From Roseiarcus sp963709185 (GTDB taxonomy: Bacteria > Pseudomonadota > Alphaproteobacteria > Rhizobiales > Beijerinckiaceae), in NCBI GenBank assembly GCA_963709185.1, contig CAVPVQ010000024.1:620001-684000 (forward strand): DNA of 64,000 nucleotides, in the 5' to 3' direction. The translations under genes were made by a program, and so were the position numbers. The notes beneath the pieces were generated by a model. It worked only from the letters and a program-made list of their open reading frames with translations, was not told the origin of the DNA and ran no database searches. Below are positions 18,200-26,850 of the stretch, piece by piece (position 1 is the stretch's first letter; each line of letters starts with the position of its first letter).

Positions 18200-19075
18200 T
18201 CACCGCGCCGCACGGCGCGGAGCAAGCGCGAAATCGTATCTCATGACGGCGTAGGGGTGATCGACGACCCGCCCGCCGGCCTCGGTTCCCGCGGCGCGAC
18301 GTTCGAGCCGGTGGACGAGCGAATCCTTCACGCCGAACACGACGTCCGAATCGAGATACTTGTCGCCGTCGATGAACACATGGGTGATCAGCGTCTCCAA
18401 GCCGGGCGCCGAAATCATGAAATGCACATGCGCCGGGCGATAGGGGTGACGACCCTGCAGGCGCAGCATGTCGCCGACCGGTCCGTCATTGGGGACCGGG
18501 TAGAAGCTCGGCACGATCGTCCACAGATGGAAGCGCCCGGCCTGGTCCGCCGCGAAGCGCGCGCGCATCGTCACTGCGCCGCCGTCGTCGTATTGCTGGA
18601 CGTCGTAGTAGCCGTCCTTGTCGCTGTGCCAGACGTCGACCGTCGCGCCCGGCAGCGGCTTGCCATCGGCGGCGCGCACGCTGCCCTCGATGAACAGCGG
18701 CTCGCCGGGCTTGCCCGGCGCGATGTCGGCGCCGAGCGGCATCGCGGGCGCGTCCTGAACGAAGAACGGCCCGAGCACGGTCGTCTCGGTCGCGCCCTGC
18801 GGCAGGCGGTGATTGATGGCGTCGACCAGCATTGAAACCCCGAGCGTGTCGGACAGCAGGATGAACTCCTGACGCGTCGCCGAGCACTTTTTACCGACCT
18901 CGGTGAGGAAATTGACGCCCGCCTCCCACTCCGCGAAGGTCGGCTCGATCTCGCGGATGAAATCGTGCAGATGGCGCGCCAGAGCCTCGGATACGGCGCG
19001 AATGCGCGGCGTTTGCGACCCGGCAAGTCGCTCCAGGACGGCGTCGGTGATGTTTTTCTCGTCGAAATTGCGCAT
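18200..19075 (-). CDS. Hydroxyquinol 1,2-dioxygenase-like intradiol dioxygenase
   Basis: 291-residue Fe(III) intradiol dioxygenase expected to cleave hydroxyquinol (1,2,4-trihydroxybenzene) to maleylacetate. The N-terminal helical dimerisation domain (residues 1-100) contains the family's L-G-V-S-M-L-V-D-A-I-N-H pattern. The catalytic domain holds the two tyrosine ligands (D-G-Y-Y-D and S-F-Y-P-V-P-N-D-G-P) and two histidines (R-P-A-H-V-H-F). The similarity to hydroxyquinol rather than catechol enzymes is from memory of the family. Its neighbours, a flavin reductase and an HpaB-type oxygenase, match the resorcinol-to-hydroxyquinol pathway. Maleylacetate reductase, the next enzyme, is not in the window. 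Confidence 0.85.
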   Translation of the reverse strand: MRNFDEKNITDAVLERLAGSQTPRIRAVSEALARHLHDFIREIEPTFAEWEAGVNFLTEVGKKCSATRQEFILLSDTLGVSMLVDAINHRLPQGATETTVLGPFFVQDAPAMPLGADIAPGKPGEPLFIEGSVRAADGKPLPGATVDVWHSDKDGYYDVQQYDDGGAVTMRARFAADQAGRFHLWTIVPSFYPVPNDGPVGDMLRLQGRHPYRPAHVHFMISAPGLETLITHVFIDGDKYLDSDVVFGVKDSLVHRLERRAAGTEAGGRVVDHPYAVMRYDFALAPRRAAR

Positions 19076-19106
19076 CGATCGTGCTCTCTCGTTGGTCGGC
19101 GGCGCG

Positions 19107-19649
19107 TCACCAGAATTCGGGAGTGGGGACCTTCTCGAGCCTTTGCGGCGCCAGCGCGCCGAAGGCGCTCCGATGGTAGAGCAGCGGCGGCCGGTCGTTG
19201 GAATCCATGAACAGAATGGCGCCGATGAACAGGGTGTGGTCGCCGCAGTCGCATTGGTTCGCCACGCGCGCGCCGATCCTCGCCGCGCAGTCGCGCAGCA
19301 TCGGCACATCGTCGATCCTCTCGAAGCGCGCCTCGACGTCGAGCGACTTCTTTCCCGCGAAATAGAGCGCGACGTCCTGCTGGTCGGCGCCCAGCACGTT
19401 CACGCCGAAACGGCCGGCGTTCTGAACCATGGCGTGCGTATGCGCGCGCTTGGCGATCGAGACGACGCACAGCGGCGGCTCGAGCGATCCCGACATGAAG
19501 GCGTTCGCCGTCATCCCGTGGGTCGCCCCGCCGACAGCGACGGTAATGACAGTAACACCCGTGGCGAAGCCGCCCATCGTCCTGCGAAACAGGTGCGGGT
19601 CGATCTTGCTTCGCGGGCTCGCGGCGATGGATTTGGCTTCATTTCGCAT
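19107..19649 (-). CDS. Flavin reductase component of two-component monooxygenase
   Basis: 180-residue HpaC-like NAD(P)H:flavin reductase. It has the flavin reductase-like domain motifs F-A-T-G-V-T-V-I-T near residue 28, G-M-T-A-N-A-F-M-S-G-S-L-E-P-P-L near 45 and G-D-H-T-L-F-I-G in the C-terminal half. It overlaps the 3' end of the HpaB-type oxygenase gene by 11 bases, so it should supply that enzyme with reduced flavin. Start ATG at 19649. Confidence 0.9.
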   Translation of the reverse strand: MRNEAKSIAASPRSKIDPHLFRRTMGGFATGVTVITVAVGGATHGMTANAFMSGSLEPPLCVVSIAKRAHTHAMVQNAGRFGVNVLGADQQDVALYFAGKKSLDVEARFERIDDVPMLRDCAARIGARVANQCDCGDHTLFIGAILFMDSNDRPPLLYHRSAFGALAPQRLEKVPTPEFW

Positions 19650-21232
19650 GATGCGAGAGATGATAGCTCAGCTCGCCGGGATCGGCGAGATCGGGAACGC
19701 GCCAGCCGTTGAGATCGTATTCGGCCATGCATTCCTCGGCGAATCCCTTGAATTTGTCGGCGTTGCCGGAGGCCTGGGCGCCGAACAGGCAATAGCGCCT
19801 GATCTCCTCCGTCGAACCGCCGTAGTTGATCTCATAGAGCTCGTGCCGGCCGCCGAATTCGGTGGCGATGCTGTCCCACAGCAGTTTCATCAGCTTGACC
19901 CGCTCTTCGGCCTTGTAGCCGTTCGAGCCGCGCAGGTAGCGATCGAGATAGGGGCGCATCTCGGGGTTCTGGAAATCGCGGGCGTGGCTGTTGAGATAGA
20001 TCAGTCCCGAGGCGACCGTCTGCTCGATGAGGTGCTTGACTTTCGTATAGGCCATGGTCGCGATGATCTGATAGGCGTTGCCGGGATCCATGTTCGGCAG
20101 GACATAGTCGCCGATCCATGGCTTGGGGTCGCGCACCATCGCGTCGGAGAGGCCCCAGAACAGGTTGCGCCAGGCGATGACCTCGCCGACATTGGCCTGC
20201 ACGCCGCGATAGTCCTTGGTGCCGGACGCCTCGACCGCCTTCAGCAGCAGGCCGCTGATGAAATCGAGCTTGACGGCGAGCCGCGTGCAGCCATGCACGA
20301 CGAAGCGCGGCAGGAAGCCGGTGCGCGGGAAGAAATTGTTCGCCTTCTCGATGTCGCCGTAGACGAACACGTCTTCCCAGGGCACCAGCACCTTGTCCAT
20401 GATGAAGATCGCATCGTTCTCGTCGAGGCGCGAGGACAGCGGATAGTCGAACGGGCTGCCCATCACCGTCGCGGTCATTTCGTAGGACGTGCGGCAGAGG
20501 AATTTCACGCCCGGCGCGTTGGTCGGCAGCCATGAACACCGCCGCGAAATTCCTGTCCTGCAGCGGGATCAGGCCATGGTGGGCGATGAACGTGTAGTTG
20601 GTGAGCACCGAGCCGGTCGCCACGACCTTGGCCCCGGAGACGATGAGGCCGGCGTCAGTCTCCTTTTCGACATGCACGCAGACGTCGGCGACTTCGTTCG
20701 GCGGGCGGTCGCGATCGACCGGCGGATGGATGATCGCGTGATTGATGAACGGCACACGCTCCTGGCTGAAGCGATACCAGCGCCGCGCGTTGTCCTGATA
20801 GGGTTCGTAGAAGTCGGCGTTGGCGCCGAGCGTGGCGAGGAACGAAGCCTTGTAGTCGGGCGCGCGGCCGACCCAGCCATAGGTGAGGCGCGCCCATTCG
20901 GCGATCGCGTCGCGCCCGGCGATCAGGTCGGCCATCGACTTCGGCGCCTTGAAATAGGCGTGGGTGAAGCCGCCGTTGCCGGTGTCGGTCGGCAGCAACA
21001 GGCGGCTCTTGCGTTTTTCGTCGTGCAGCGCGTCGTAGAGCCGGGCGATCATCCGCGCGGTGTTGCGAAACGCCGGATGGGTGGTGACGTCCTTGACGCG
21101 CTCGCCGTAGATATAGACTTCGCGCCCGTCGCGCAGCTATTCAAGATATTCGGCGCCCGTCATCGGCGTGAGGCCGGTCGCGCTTGAAGGCCCCCTGGCT
21201 TTGCCCGAAGGCCCGCTCGCTTGCGCCTCCAT
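19639..21232 (-). pseudogene. HpaB-family flavin-dependent phenol monooxygenase, broken by amber codon and frameshift
   Basis: Oxygenase of a two-component FADH2-dependent hydroxylase (4-hydroxyphenylacetate 3-hydroxylase family), probably hydroxylating a phenol such as resorcinol to hydroxyquinol. The start is ATG 21232 after GGGAGGACGCGGG. Two lesions are visible. First, TAG at about codon 32, right after T-G-A-E-Y-L-E, where the family usually continues with a serine (TCG would need one substitution). Second, one extra base near 20530-20538, where F-M-A should run into P-T-N-A-P-G-V-K-F-L. With both repaired it is a 530-residue full-length protein, and all other family segments look normal. 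The reductase gene overlaps its end. It is inactive as written unless the stop is read through. Confidence 0.87.
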
Positions 21233-21311
21233 CCCGCGTCCTCCCGTATTGCGCGCCCCGCGTCTCCCCAGCCGCTGAGACTCGAAAGAAGTCGAGGGAC
21301 CAGTGTTGTAT

Positions 21312-21326
21312 GTTCGTTTATCGAAC
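21312..21326. promoter_or_regulatory. IclR-type operator upstream of HpaB gene
   Basis: Perfect 5-bp inverted repeat GTTCG-TTTAT-CGAAC, 80 bases upstream of the monooxygenase start. The same arrangement, GTTCG-CTATT-CGAAC, lies upstream of the IclR gene at 22280, so the IclR protein probably binds both. Confidence 0.6.
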
Positions 21327-21435
21327 GACTGTGCGATTGGCGAACCTTTTGCACGATAGGATGAGAAATTCAACGTTGCAAGCAGAAAGCATGTGCCGCC
21401 GCTATCCCCTCGATTTGACTCTGGCAGCACCCTGC

Positions 21436-22236
21436 TCAGTCCGTCGAAAGCGCGATCTGGCGCGCGATTTCGCGCAGCCGCGGCAGAAAGCGTTCGCGCA
21501 TTTCGTTGCGGGTCGTGCGATTGGCGTGGGCGCTCACATCCACCGCGCTGATCAGTCGCTCGCGACGCGTCGTCAGGGCCACCGAGATCGAGCGCAGGCC
21601 CTTCTCGAGCTCCTCGTCGACGATCGAGAAGCCCCGCTCTCGGTCCTCCCTGATCCGCTCGAACAGCGCGCGCAGATCGGTGATCGTGCTCGGCGTAAAC
21701 GGCTCGATGCGCGCGGCGCGCAATCGACGCCACAGGTCTTCGTCGGACAGGAACCCAAGCTGGATGCGGCCCATCGCCGTATGCCAGGCAGGCAGGCGCG
21801 CGCCGACCGCGATCGCGCTCGTCATGATCCGTTGCGTGGGCACGCGCGCGACATAGATGATCTCCGCGCCTTGCAGAACGGAGGACGAGCAGGTCTCGGC
21901 GATGTCATCGCTCAGCGCCTTCATCAGCGGGAGCGCGCGATCGATCCAGTTTTGCGCCGCCAGATAGGCGAAGCCGAGTTCAAGCACCCGCGGCGCCAGG
22001 GAGAATTCGCGGCCCGCCTGCTCCACGTAGCCGAGTTCGCCAAGCGTCAGCAGAACCCGGCGAGCGGCGGCGCGCGAAACGCCGACCGCCGCGGCGGCCT
22101 GCGAAAGCGTCAGGCGCGGCCGCTCCGCGCCGAACGCGCGGATCACCGCCAGCCCCTTGGCGAGCGTCGCCATGAACTCCTTGTCCGGCAGTTCTTTGAG
22201 ATTCTTGACGTCTGAAATCGGCAATTGCAGCTCCAC
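21436..22236 (-). CDS. IclR-family transcriptional regulator (PcaR/PobR-like)
   Basis: 266 residues. The HTH domain (about 20-85) includes L-S-Q-A-A-A-A-V-G-V-S-R-A-A-A-R-R-V-L-L-T-L, and the effector domain ends with the I-S-A-V-D-V-S-A-H-A segment of aromatic-pathway IclR proteins. The start is taken as GTG 22236; an internal ATG at 22173 would remove part of the leader before the HTH. It is divergent from the 22.7-kb operon and upstream of the hydroxyquinol operon on the same strand. Paired palindromes at 21312 and 22280 support control of the monooxygenase operon and of itself. Confidence 0.87.
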   Translation of the reverse strand: MELQLPISDVKNLKELPDKEFMATLAKGLAVIRAFGAERPRLTLSQAAAAVGVSRAAARRVLLTLGELGYVEQAGREFSLAPRVLELGFAYLAAQNWIDRALPLMKALSDDIAETCSSSVLQGAEIIYVARVPTQRIMTSAIAVGARLPAWHTAMGRIQLGFLSDEDLWRRLRAARIEPFTPSTITDLRALFERIREDRERGFSIVDEELEKGLRSISVALTTRRERLISAVDVSAHANRTTRNEMRERFLPRLREIARQIALSTD

Positions 22237-22279
22237 TCCGACCGGTCGATCCGTTGCGTATCAATGTTCGTTTCCGATT

Positions 22280-22294
22280 GTTCGCTATTCGAAC
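22280..22294. promoter_or_regulatory. IclR-type operator upstream of its own gene
   Basis: GTTCG-CTATT-CGAAC, a perfect 5-bp inverted repeat with 5-base centre, 44 bases before the IclR start. A further ATGTTCG half-site sits at 22264. It is the counterpart of the site at 21312. Confidence 0.6.
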
Positions 22295-22677
22295 GATCGC
22301 ATTCGGTCAAGCCTCAAGAGAGCTATCGGGCTTCCGCTCAACTTCGCGATTTGGGTTCCGGACGAGGGCATTCGCATCTCTTCCACGAAAGAATGAGGCG
22401 ATCGTCCTCGCCAAACGATGCGCCGAGTGCGGCGGCGTATGAGCGCTCACGCGAGGCGAGTTGGCTTGGGATCACGGGCGACCACCGCCGGCCCCGCCAA
22501 GATCTGTCGCGGGTCGGAGATCGACCATATTTTCAGCGGCGCCTGATGCGCCTGCGCGGCCGGCTTCGCTGGGGGACGCCGCTTCATGGCGGCTCATGAC
22601 CCCAACTCGGGCTTGCGGCGGCGCCGCAAAGGCTACTCGGTTTCTCTTCCGGATCCGTGCTCTTTCGGTTTGCGGAT
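22295..22677. other. Non-coding region between IclR gene and flavin reductase gene
   Basis: No gene supported. Frames here are short and lack ribosome sites. The ends carry the IclR operator (22280-22294) and the TetR-type operator and promoter (22678-22702). Confidence 0.45.
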
Positions 22678-22702
22678 TTGACATTTTTATAGGATCATAA
22701 AA
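22678..22702 (+). promoter_or_regulatory. Promoter with TetR-type operator for flavin reductase operon
   Basis: TTGACA at 22678-22683 is followed directly by an 18-bp perfect inverted repeat, TTTTAT-N6-ATAAAA (22685-22702), which would block the -35/-10 spacer. The same design with the same 6-base spacer occurs at 26448-26465 upstream of the TetR gene, pointing to that protein as the binder. Confidence 0.65.
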
Positions 22703-22742
22703 TCCTGACGGCGTCGAAGTGATGCGTCCGAAGGGAGGAGCG

Positions 22743-23420
22743 GTGAAGCGTCGGCGGCCACGACTCGTCGGTGTGGGAGGAACCCTCCGCGACGCCTCGA
22801 CGTCGGAACGGGCGCTGCGGCTGGCGCTCGGCGCGGCCGGCGATATGGGCTGCTCCACCGAGATCTTCGCGGGGCAGGCGATCAATCTTCCTCCCTATGA
22901 TCCGGCCGATGGCCAGCGCAGCCCCGAGGCCAAGGCGCTTGTCGAGGCCTTGCGGCGGGCGGATGGCGTGATCCTGTCTTCGCCCGGCTATCACGGCACG
23001 ATTTCCGGTGTTCTCAAGAACGCGCTCGACTATACCGAGGACCTGCGCGGCGACACCCGCGTCTACCTGTCGGAGCGTGCGGTCGGCGTCATTGTCTGCG
23101 CCGACGGCATCCAGGCGATGGGTTCGACGCTCAACACGCTCCGTTCGATCGCCCACGCGCTGCGGGCCTGGCCGACGCCTTTCGCCGCCGTTGTCAATTC
23201 GGGCGCCAAGCCCTTCGCGCCAGACGGAAGCTGCCTGAGCACGGAGGTCGAGCAGAGTTTGCGGCTCATGGCGGCGCAGGTGGCGGAGTTCGCTCAGATG
23301 AGGATCGCCGCCGACCGCATCGAGACGAACTCCACGGATCGTGCAGCGGCGCAGCCTTCCAGCACCGAATTGAGCGAGCGCATGGCCGCGATGGAAATGA
23401 CATTCCGGCTCATGGGGTAG
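22743..23420 (+). CDS. NADPH-dependent FMN reductase family protein
   Basis: 225-residue flavodoxin-fold flavin reductase (SsuE/NADPH_dep_FMN_reductase type). It opens with P-R-L-V-G-V-G-G-T-L-R and S-T-S-E-R-A-L, the phosphate-binding loop, and has the F-N/P-containing S-P-G-Y-H-G-T-I-S-G-V-L-K-N-A-L-D segment near residue 80 that binds the flavin ring. The start is GTG 22743 after AAGGGAGGAG; a GTG-ATG pair about 24 bases upstream is an alternative. It is the first gene of a three-gene operon and probably supplies FMNH2 to the luciferase-like monooxygenase next to it. Confidence 0.85.
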   Translation: MKRRRPRLVGVGGTLRDASTSERALRLALGAAGDMGCSTEIFAGQAINLPPYDPADGQRSPEAKALVEALRRADGVILSSPGYHGTISGVLKNALDYTEDLRGDTRVYLSERAVGVIVCADGIQAMGSTLNTLRSIAHALRAWPTPFAAVVNSGAKPFAPDGSCLSTEVEQSLRLMAAQVAEFAQMRIAADRIETNSTDRAAAQPSSTELSERMAAMEMTFRLMG

Positions 23421-23454
23421 AAGCACACAAGACAGGGACCGAGCGGAGGAGACG

Positions 23455-24618
23455 ATGACAGCGCGCTTCAATTTCATGCATTTCATGCCCTATACGCATC
23501 TGCCGCGGAACCACAAAGAGTTTCCGTCGCTGTGGGTGAACTTCCCGAACAAATACTACGATCCGCACAAGGCCGCGGCCCTGTACGAGCGATATCTCGA
23601 CGAGTTCGAGTATGCCGACAAGGTCGGCTTCGACGCCATTGTCGTCAATGAGCATCACAACACCGCCTACTCCATGATGCCGGCGCCGAACCTGATCGCC
23701 GCGACCCTTCTGCCGCGCGTGAAACGCGCCCGCATCTGCGTGTGGGGCACGCCGCCCAATCTCGAATATCCGAACCGCCTGGCGGAGGAATACGCGATGC
23801 TGGACGTGATGTCGGGCGGACGGCTCGAAGTCGCCTTCCCGCTTGGCACGGGCATGGAATACTGGGCGAATCCGGTCAATCCGGCCACCGCCCGCGAGCG
23901 CCACAAGGAGTCGATCGAGATCATCCTGAAGGCCTGGACCAAGGACGGGCCGATCAGCCACTATGGCGAATTCTATACCTACCGGTTCCTGAACCCCTGG
24001 GTTCGCCCCATGCAGCGGCCGCATCCGCCCTGCTACATCGTCGGCACCGGCAGCCCCGAGACGATCGAACTCGCGGCCGAGCTCGGCTTCGGCTATTCGG
24101 CGGTCTTCGTGACCAAGAAGCGCGCCAGGGAGCTGAACGACAAGCTCCGCGAGCGCTCGGCGTTCCACGGCCATCAGATGCGGCCAGATCAGTTCCCGCT
24201 CGGCGTCATGACCTATGTCGCGGAGACGCAGGAGAAGGCGGAACAGGAATTCGCCGGGCATATGCGCTACTTCTTCGAAGACGCGCTGCGCACGATTCCG
24301 CAATTTCTCGCGCCCCCCGGCTACCTGTCGGTTGATCAATTGAAGGCCCGCGCCGCGGTTGGCGACAAGCTGCACGGGGCATTTGACTTCAAGATGGTCA
24401 GCGACGCGCTGTTCGTCGCGGTGGGCTCGGCCGACAATGTCGCCAACCAGATCGGCGAGTGGGGACAGCTGATGGGCACGAATCATTTCAACATCCAGGG
24501 CGCGCTTGGCGACATGCCGCACTGGAAGGTGATGAAGAACATACAGCTGATTGCCGAAGAGGTCATCCCGCGCGTGCGCGGCAGCAGGCCGGACCTTCAA
24601 GCTGCGGCGGCCGAGTGA
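23455..24618 (+). CDS. Luciferase-like flavin monooxygenase (LLM class)
   Basis: 387-residue TIM-barrel monooxygenase of the bacterial luciferase family, using reduced FMN from a partner reductase. Visible family segments include V-V-N-E-H-H-N near residue 63, the L-A-E-E-Y-A-M-L-D-V-M-S-G-G-R-L-E-V segment near 105-122, and A-R-E-R-H-K-E-S-I-E-I-I-L-K-A-W. Ribosome site GGAGGAGACG precedes ATG 23455. It lies 34 bases after the flavin reductase and 11 bases before the hydrolase, so the three genes form one pathway. The substrate is unknown. An oxygenase followed by an alpha/beta-hydrolase suggests ring opening or ester formation followed by hydrolysis. Confidence 0.88.
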   Translation: MTARFNFMHFMPYTHLPRNHKEFPSLWVNFPNKYYDPHKAAALYERYLDEFEYADKVGFDAIVVNEHHNTAYSMMPAPNLIAATLLPRVKRARICVWGTPPNLEYPNRLAEEYAMLDVMSGGRLEVAFPLGTGMEYWANPVNPATARERHKESIEIILKAWTKDGPISHYGEFYTYRFLNPWVRPMQRPHPPCYIVGTGSPETIELAAELGFGYSAVFVTKKRARELNDKLRERSAFHGHQMRPDQFPLGVMTYVAETQEKAEQEFAGHMRYFFEDALRTIPQFLAPPGYLSVDQLKARAAVGDKLHGAFDFKMVSDALFVAVGSADNVANQIGEWGQLMGTNHFNIQGALGDMPHWKVMKNIQLIAEEVIPRVRGSRPDLQAAAAE

Positions 24619-24629
24619 CGGGGAGAGCG

Positions 24630-25394
24630 ATGGTTGAGTTCAAGAAGGACACGATCAAGATCAACGGGGTCGACACCGTCGTCTACTCGGCGGGCAAGGG
24701 CGAACCGCTCCTCTTTCTGCACGGCGCGGGCACCTTCCACGGCTTCAAATTCGCCGAGCCGTGGACGGAAAAGTTCCGGGTCCTCCATCCCTATCACCCG
24801 GGCTTCGGCGAGTCCGGCGACGATTCCGCGATGGACACGATCAACGACTACGTCATGCATTACGTCGAGTTGCTCGATGCGCTCGGCGTCGACAAGGTCC
24901 ACCTCGTCGGCTTTTCGCTCGGGGGCTTCATCGCCGCGCATTTCGCCTCGCAGCAGCGGGAGCGGGTGAAGACGCTGACCCTGGTGGCGCCGGCGGGCAT
25001 GCGCAGCGACGAATATCCGGCGCTCGATGTGCTGGCGACCCCTGGCGACAAGATCGTCGCCAGCCTGGCGTCAAACTTCGAGGTGCTGAAGCCCTGGCTG
25101 CCCTCAGGGCCGGACCCGGAATTCATGGGCGCGCGCTATCGCGAGACGACCACGGTGGCGCGGCTTTTGTGGGAGAAGCCGTGGGATCCGAAGTTCAAGC
25201 GCTACCTCCATCGGATCAACTCCCCGACGCTGATCGTATGGGGCGACGAGGACAAAATCATCCCCTTCCAGCATGCGGAGCTGTGGAAGAAAGCCCTGCC
25301 GAACGCCAAGGTGCAGATATTCAAGGGCGCCGGCCATCTCGTGCTCGACGAAAAGCCGGAAGCAGCGAGCGCCGTGGCCGCCTTCGCCGCCTGA
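24630..25394 (+). CDS. Alpha/beta-hydrolase (meta-cleavage-product hydrolase-like)
   Basis: 254-residue serine hydrolase. The oxyanion segment is F-L-H-G-A-G (about residues 30-35), the nucleophile elbow G-F-S-L-G-G, the acid W-G-D-E-D-K-I-I-P, and the catalytic histidine G-A-G-H near residue 235. The start ATG 24630 follows GGGGAGAGCG; a longer upstream frame overlaps the monooxygenase and is not family-like. Third gene of the TetR-controlled operon, expected to hydrolyse the product of the monooxygenase. Confidence 0.88.
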   Translation: MVEFKKDTIKINGVDTVVYSAGKGEPLLFLHGAGTFHGFKFAEPWTEKFRVLHPYHPGFGESGDDSAMDTINDYVMHYVELLDALGVDKVHLVGFSLGGFIAAHFASQQRERVKTLTLVAPAGMRSDEYPALDVLATPGDKIVASLASNFEVLKPWLPSGPDPEFMGARYRETTTVARLLWEKPWDPKFKRYLHRINSPTLIVWGDEDKIIPFQHAELWKKALPNAKVQIFKGAGHLVLDEKPEAASAVAAFAA

Positions 25395-25482
25395 CGACTG
25401 AACGGTCGATGGGCGGGAGCGGGCCACGCCGACCGCCCCGATTTGCTGCGCGCCTCAGGGATAGCGGACGAGAAGCCGGCCG

Positions 25483-26220
25483 CTAGCCCACCGATTGCGT
25501 TCGCGCCAGCAACTTGCGTTCCGCCGTGACGGGCATGAGTTCCTCGAGCACCCTCGGCGCCACCAGAAGATAGGCGTGCATCTGGTCGAGCACAGTCGTG
25601 TCGTCGTCGTTGGAAACCGGGGTGTGATAAACGTAACGACGGATGCCGGCGAAGATCATCGTCGAGTGCATGCCCCAGACAAGCTCGATCTCGCGCGGGA
25701 ACGGCCGGACGACCTCGACGGAAGGGTAGAGGAACTGAACCCTCACCTCGTTGATGATCGCGGTGAGCAGTTCGCCGGTGGCTCGCGCGAGATAGGTTTG
25801 CGCGAAGGTCGGGTCGTTGAGGGCGGCGTACCAGAAGCCGCGATACCAGGTGTCGCGGTAGATGTGCGGCAGATACCGGCCATAGAAATCGGGAATCCGC
25901 TCCACGAGCGGCCGGCTTCGGTCGGTCAGGATTTGCCGCCAGACGGGATCCCAGTGAGCATTCTGGATGCGGTCGCAGATGGCGGTGATGAGGTCGGCCT
26001 TGGTCGGGAAATAGCGATGGACCAGGGGCTGGGTGACATGCACCCGGTCGGCGAGCGCCTGAACCGTGATGCGCAGGCCCTTCTCCGAAAATAGATCGGC
26101 GGCGGCGTCCAGCAACACCCGACGCCTCTCATCGGCCGGCAGGTTGCGTTTGCGCGGCTCGCTCGTCGAAGCGGGGCGCTTCCTGGCCGCGCCCTTCCGC
26201 GCGTTGGGTTGCCTGATCAT
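25483..26220 (-). CDS. TetR-family transcriptional regulator
   Basis: 245 residues. The HTH lies at about residues 32-78, with I-T-V-Q-A-L-A-D-R-V-H-V-T-Q-P-L-V-H-R-Y-F-P-T-K-A split over the recognition helix. The C-terminal ligand domain has no close relative that I recognise. The N-terminus is a basic disordered tail. The start ATG 26220 has no clear ribosome site, and a longer frame to 26394 adds unlike-TetR sequence. It is convergent with the reductase/monooxygenase/hydrolase operon. Matching palindromes at 22685 and 26448 suggest it represses that operon and controls its own region. Confidence 0.85.
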   Translation of the reverse strand: MIRQPNARKGAARKRPASTSEPRKRNLPADERRRVLLDAAADLFSEKGLRITVQALADRVHVTQPLVHRYFPTKADLITAICDRIQNAHWDPVWRQILTDRSRPLVERIPDFYGRYLPHIYRDTWYRGFWYAALNDPTFAQTYLARATGELLTAIINEVRVQFLYPSVEVVRPFPREIELVWGMHSTMIFAGIRRYVYHTPVSNDDDTTVLDQMHAYLLVAPRVLEELMPVTAERKLLARTQSVG

Positions 26221-26447
26221 GCAGGGTGTTTGGCACGGAAACCGCCGAATTGGAATGGCCGGCGCGAGAGGATCGCAAGGTCCAACGCGTCGCCCGATGG
26301 CGTTGCGGCCGACCTCAGCGAGGTCCTTGACGGCAAAAGACACCCCGTCAGAGCCGAATTGCGCCGGCGACGATACGCCGAACTCCGTCCACACCTCCCC
26401 GTCGTCGTTCTTCGTTCCGGAGCGGCGCAGTTACGACTGGAGATCAA

Positions 26448-26465
26448 ATTTATAATCTCATAAAA
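26448..26465. promoter_or_regulatory. TetR-type operator between TetR and MetE-like genes
   Basis: A 5-bp inverted repeat TTTAT-N6-ATAAA, flanked by A on both sides, with the same spacing as the perfect copy at 22685-22702. It covers a TATAAT at 26451-26456. It lies about 230 bases from the TetR start and 385 from the MetE-like start, so it could act on either. Confidence 0.55.
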
Positions 26466-26850
26466 TCTTGTTGAAAAGGCGGCGTCGGTTGCTATCATTG
26501 CGCGAGCAAGCCGCCGCGGAGCGGCACGCCTTCGGCGGATGGCGCGACGGCAGGGAGGACGCCGGGCAAGTGTTGTGCGCGAACTACGACACGTGGCGAG
26601 GTGGGCCTAGCCCGCTCGGACATCACCCATCGATGCGTTGGGGCGTTTCGTTCGCCTACCTCAGAAATCCTCCGATCGGCCGCCTGAAGATTGACGGGAG
26701 TTTCATGCGTCGGCGGAAGAACAAGACGATCGACCGCGCGACTGTGAAGTCACAGCGCGCCGCTTTTGACGGATTCGACAATACCGCAACGGGTGGCGGG
26801 GCGCCCGCGCGCCGCGAACAGCGTCTCGTCGCGAGCATGAGGAGAGGAAG
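26466..26850. other. Non-coding region upstream of MetE-like gene
   Basis: About 385 bases with no supported gene. An ORF from 26468 lacks a ribosome site and family resemblance. The only clear signals are the TetR-type palindrome at its left edge and the strong ribosome site GAGGAGAGGAAG at its right edge. Confidence 0.4.

Noticed and set aside
21133..21140. TAG in the HpaB gene read as pyrrolysine
   Set aside because: No pyrrolysine system is known in this lineage and the gene also has a frameshift. A TCG-to-TAG change or read error is simpler.
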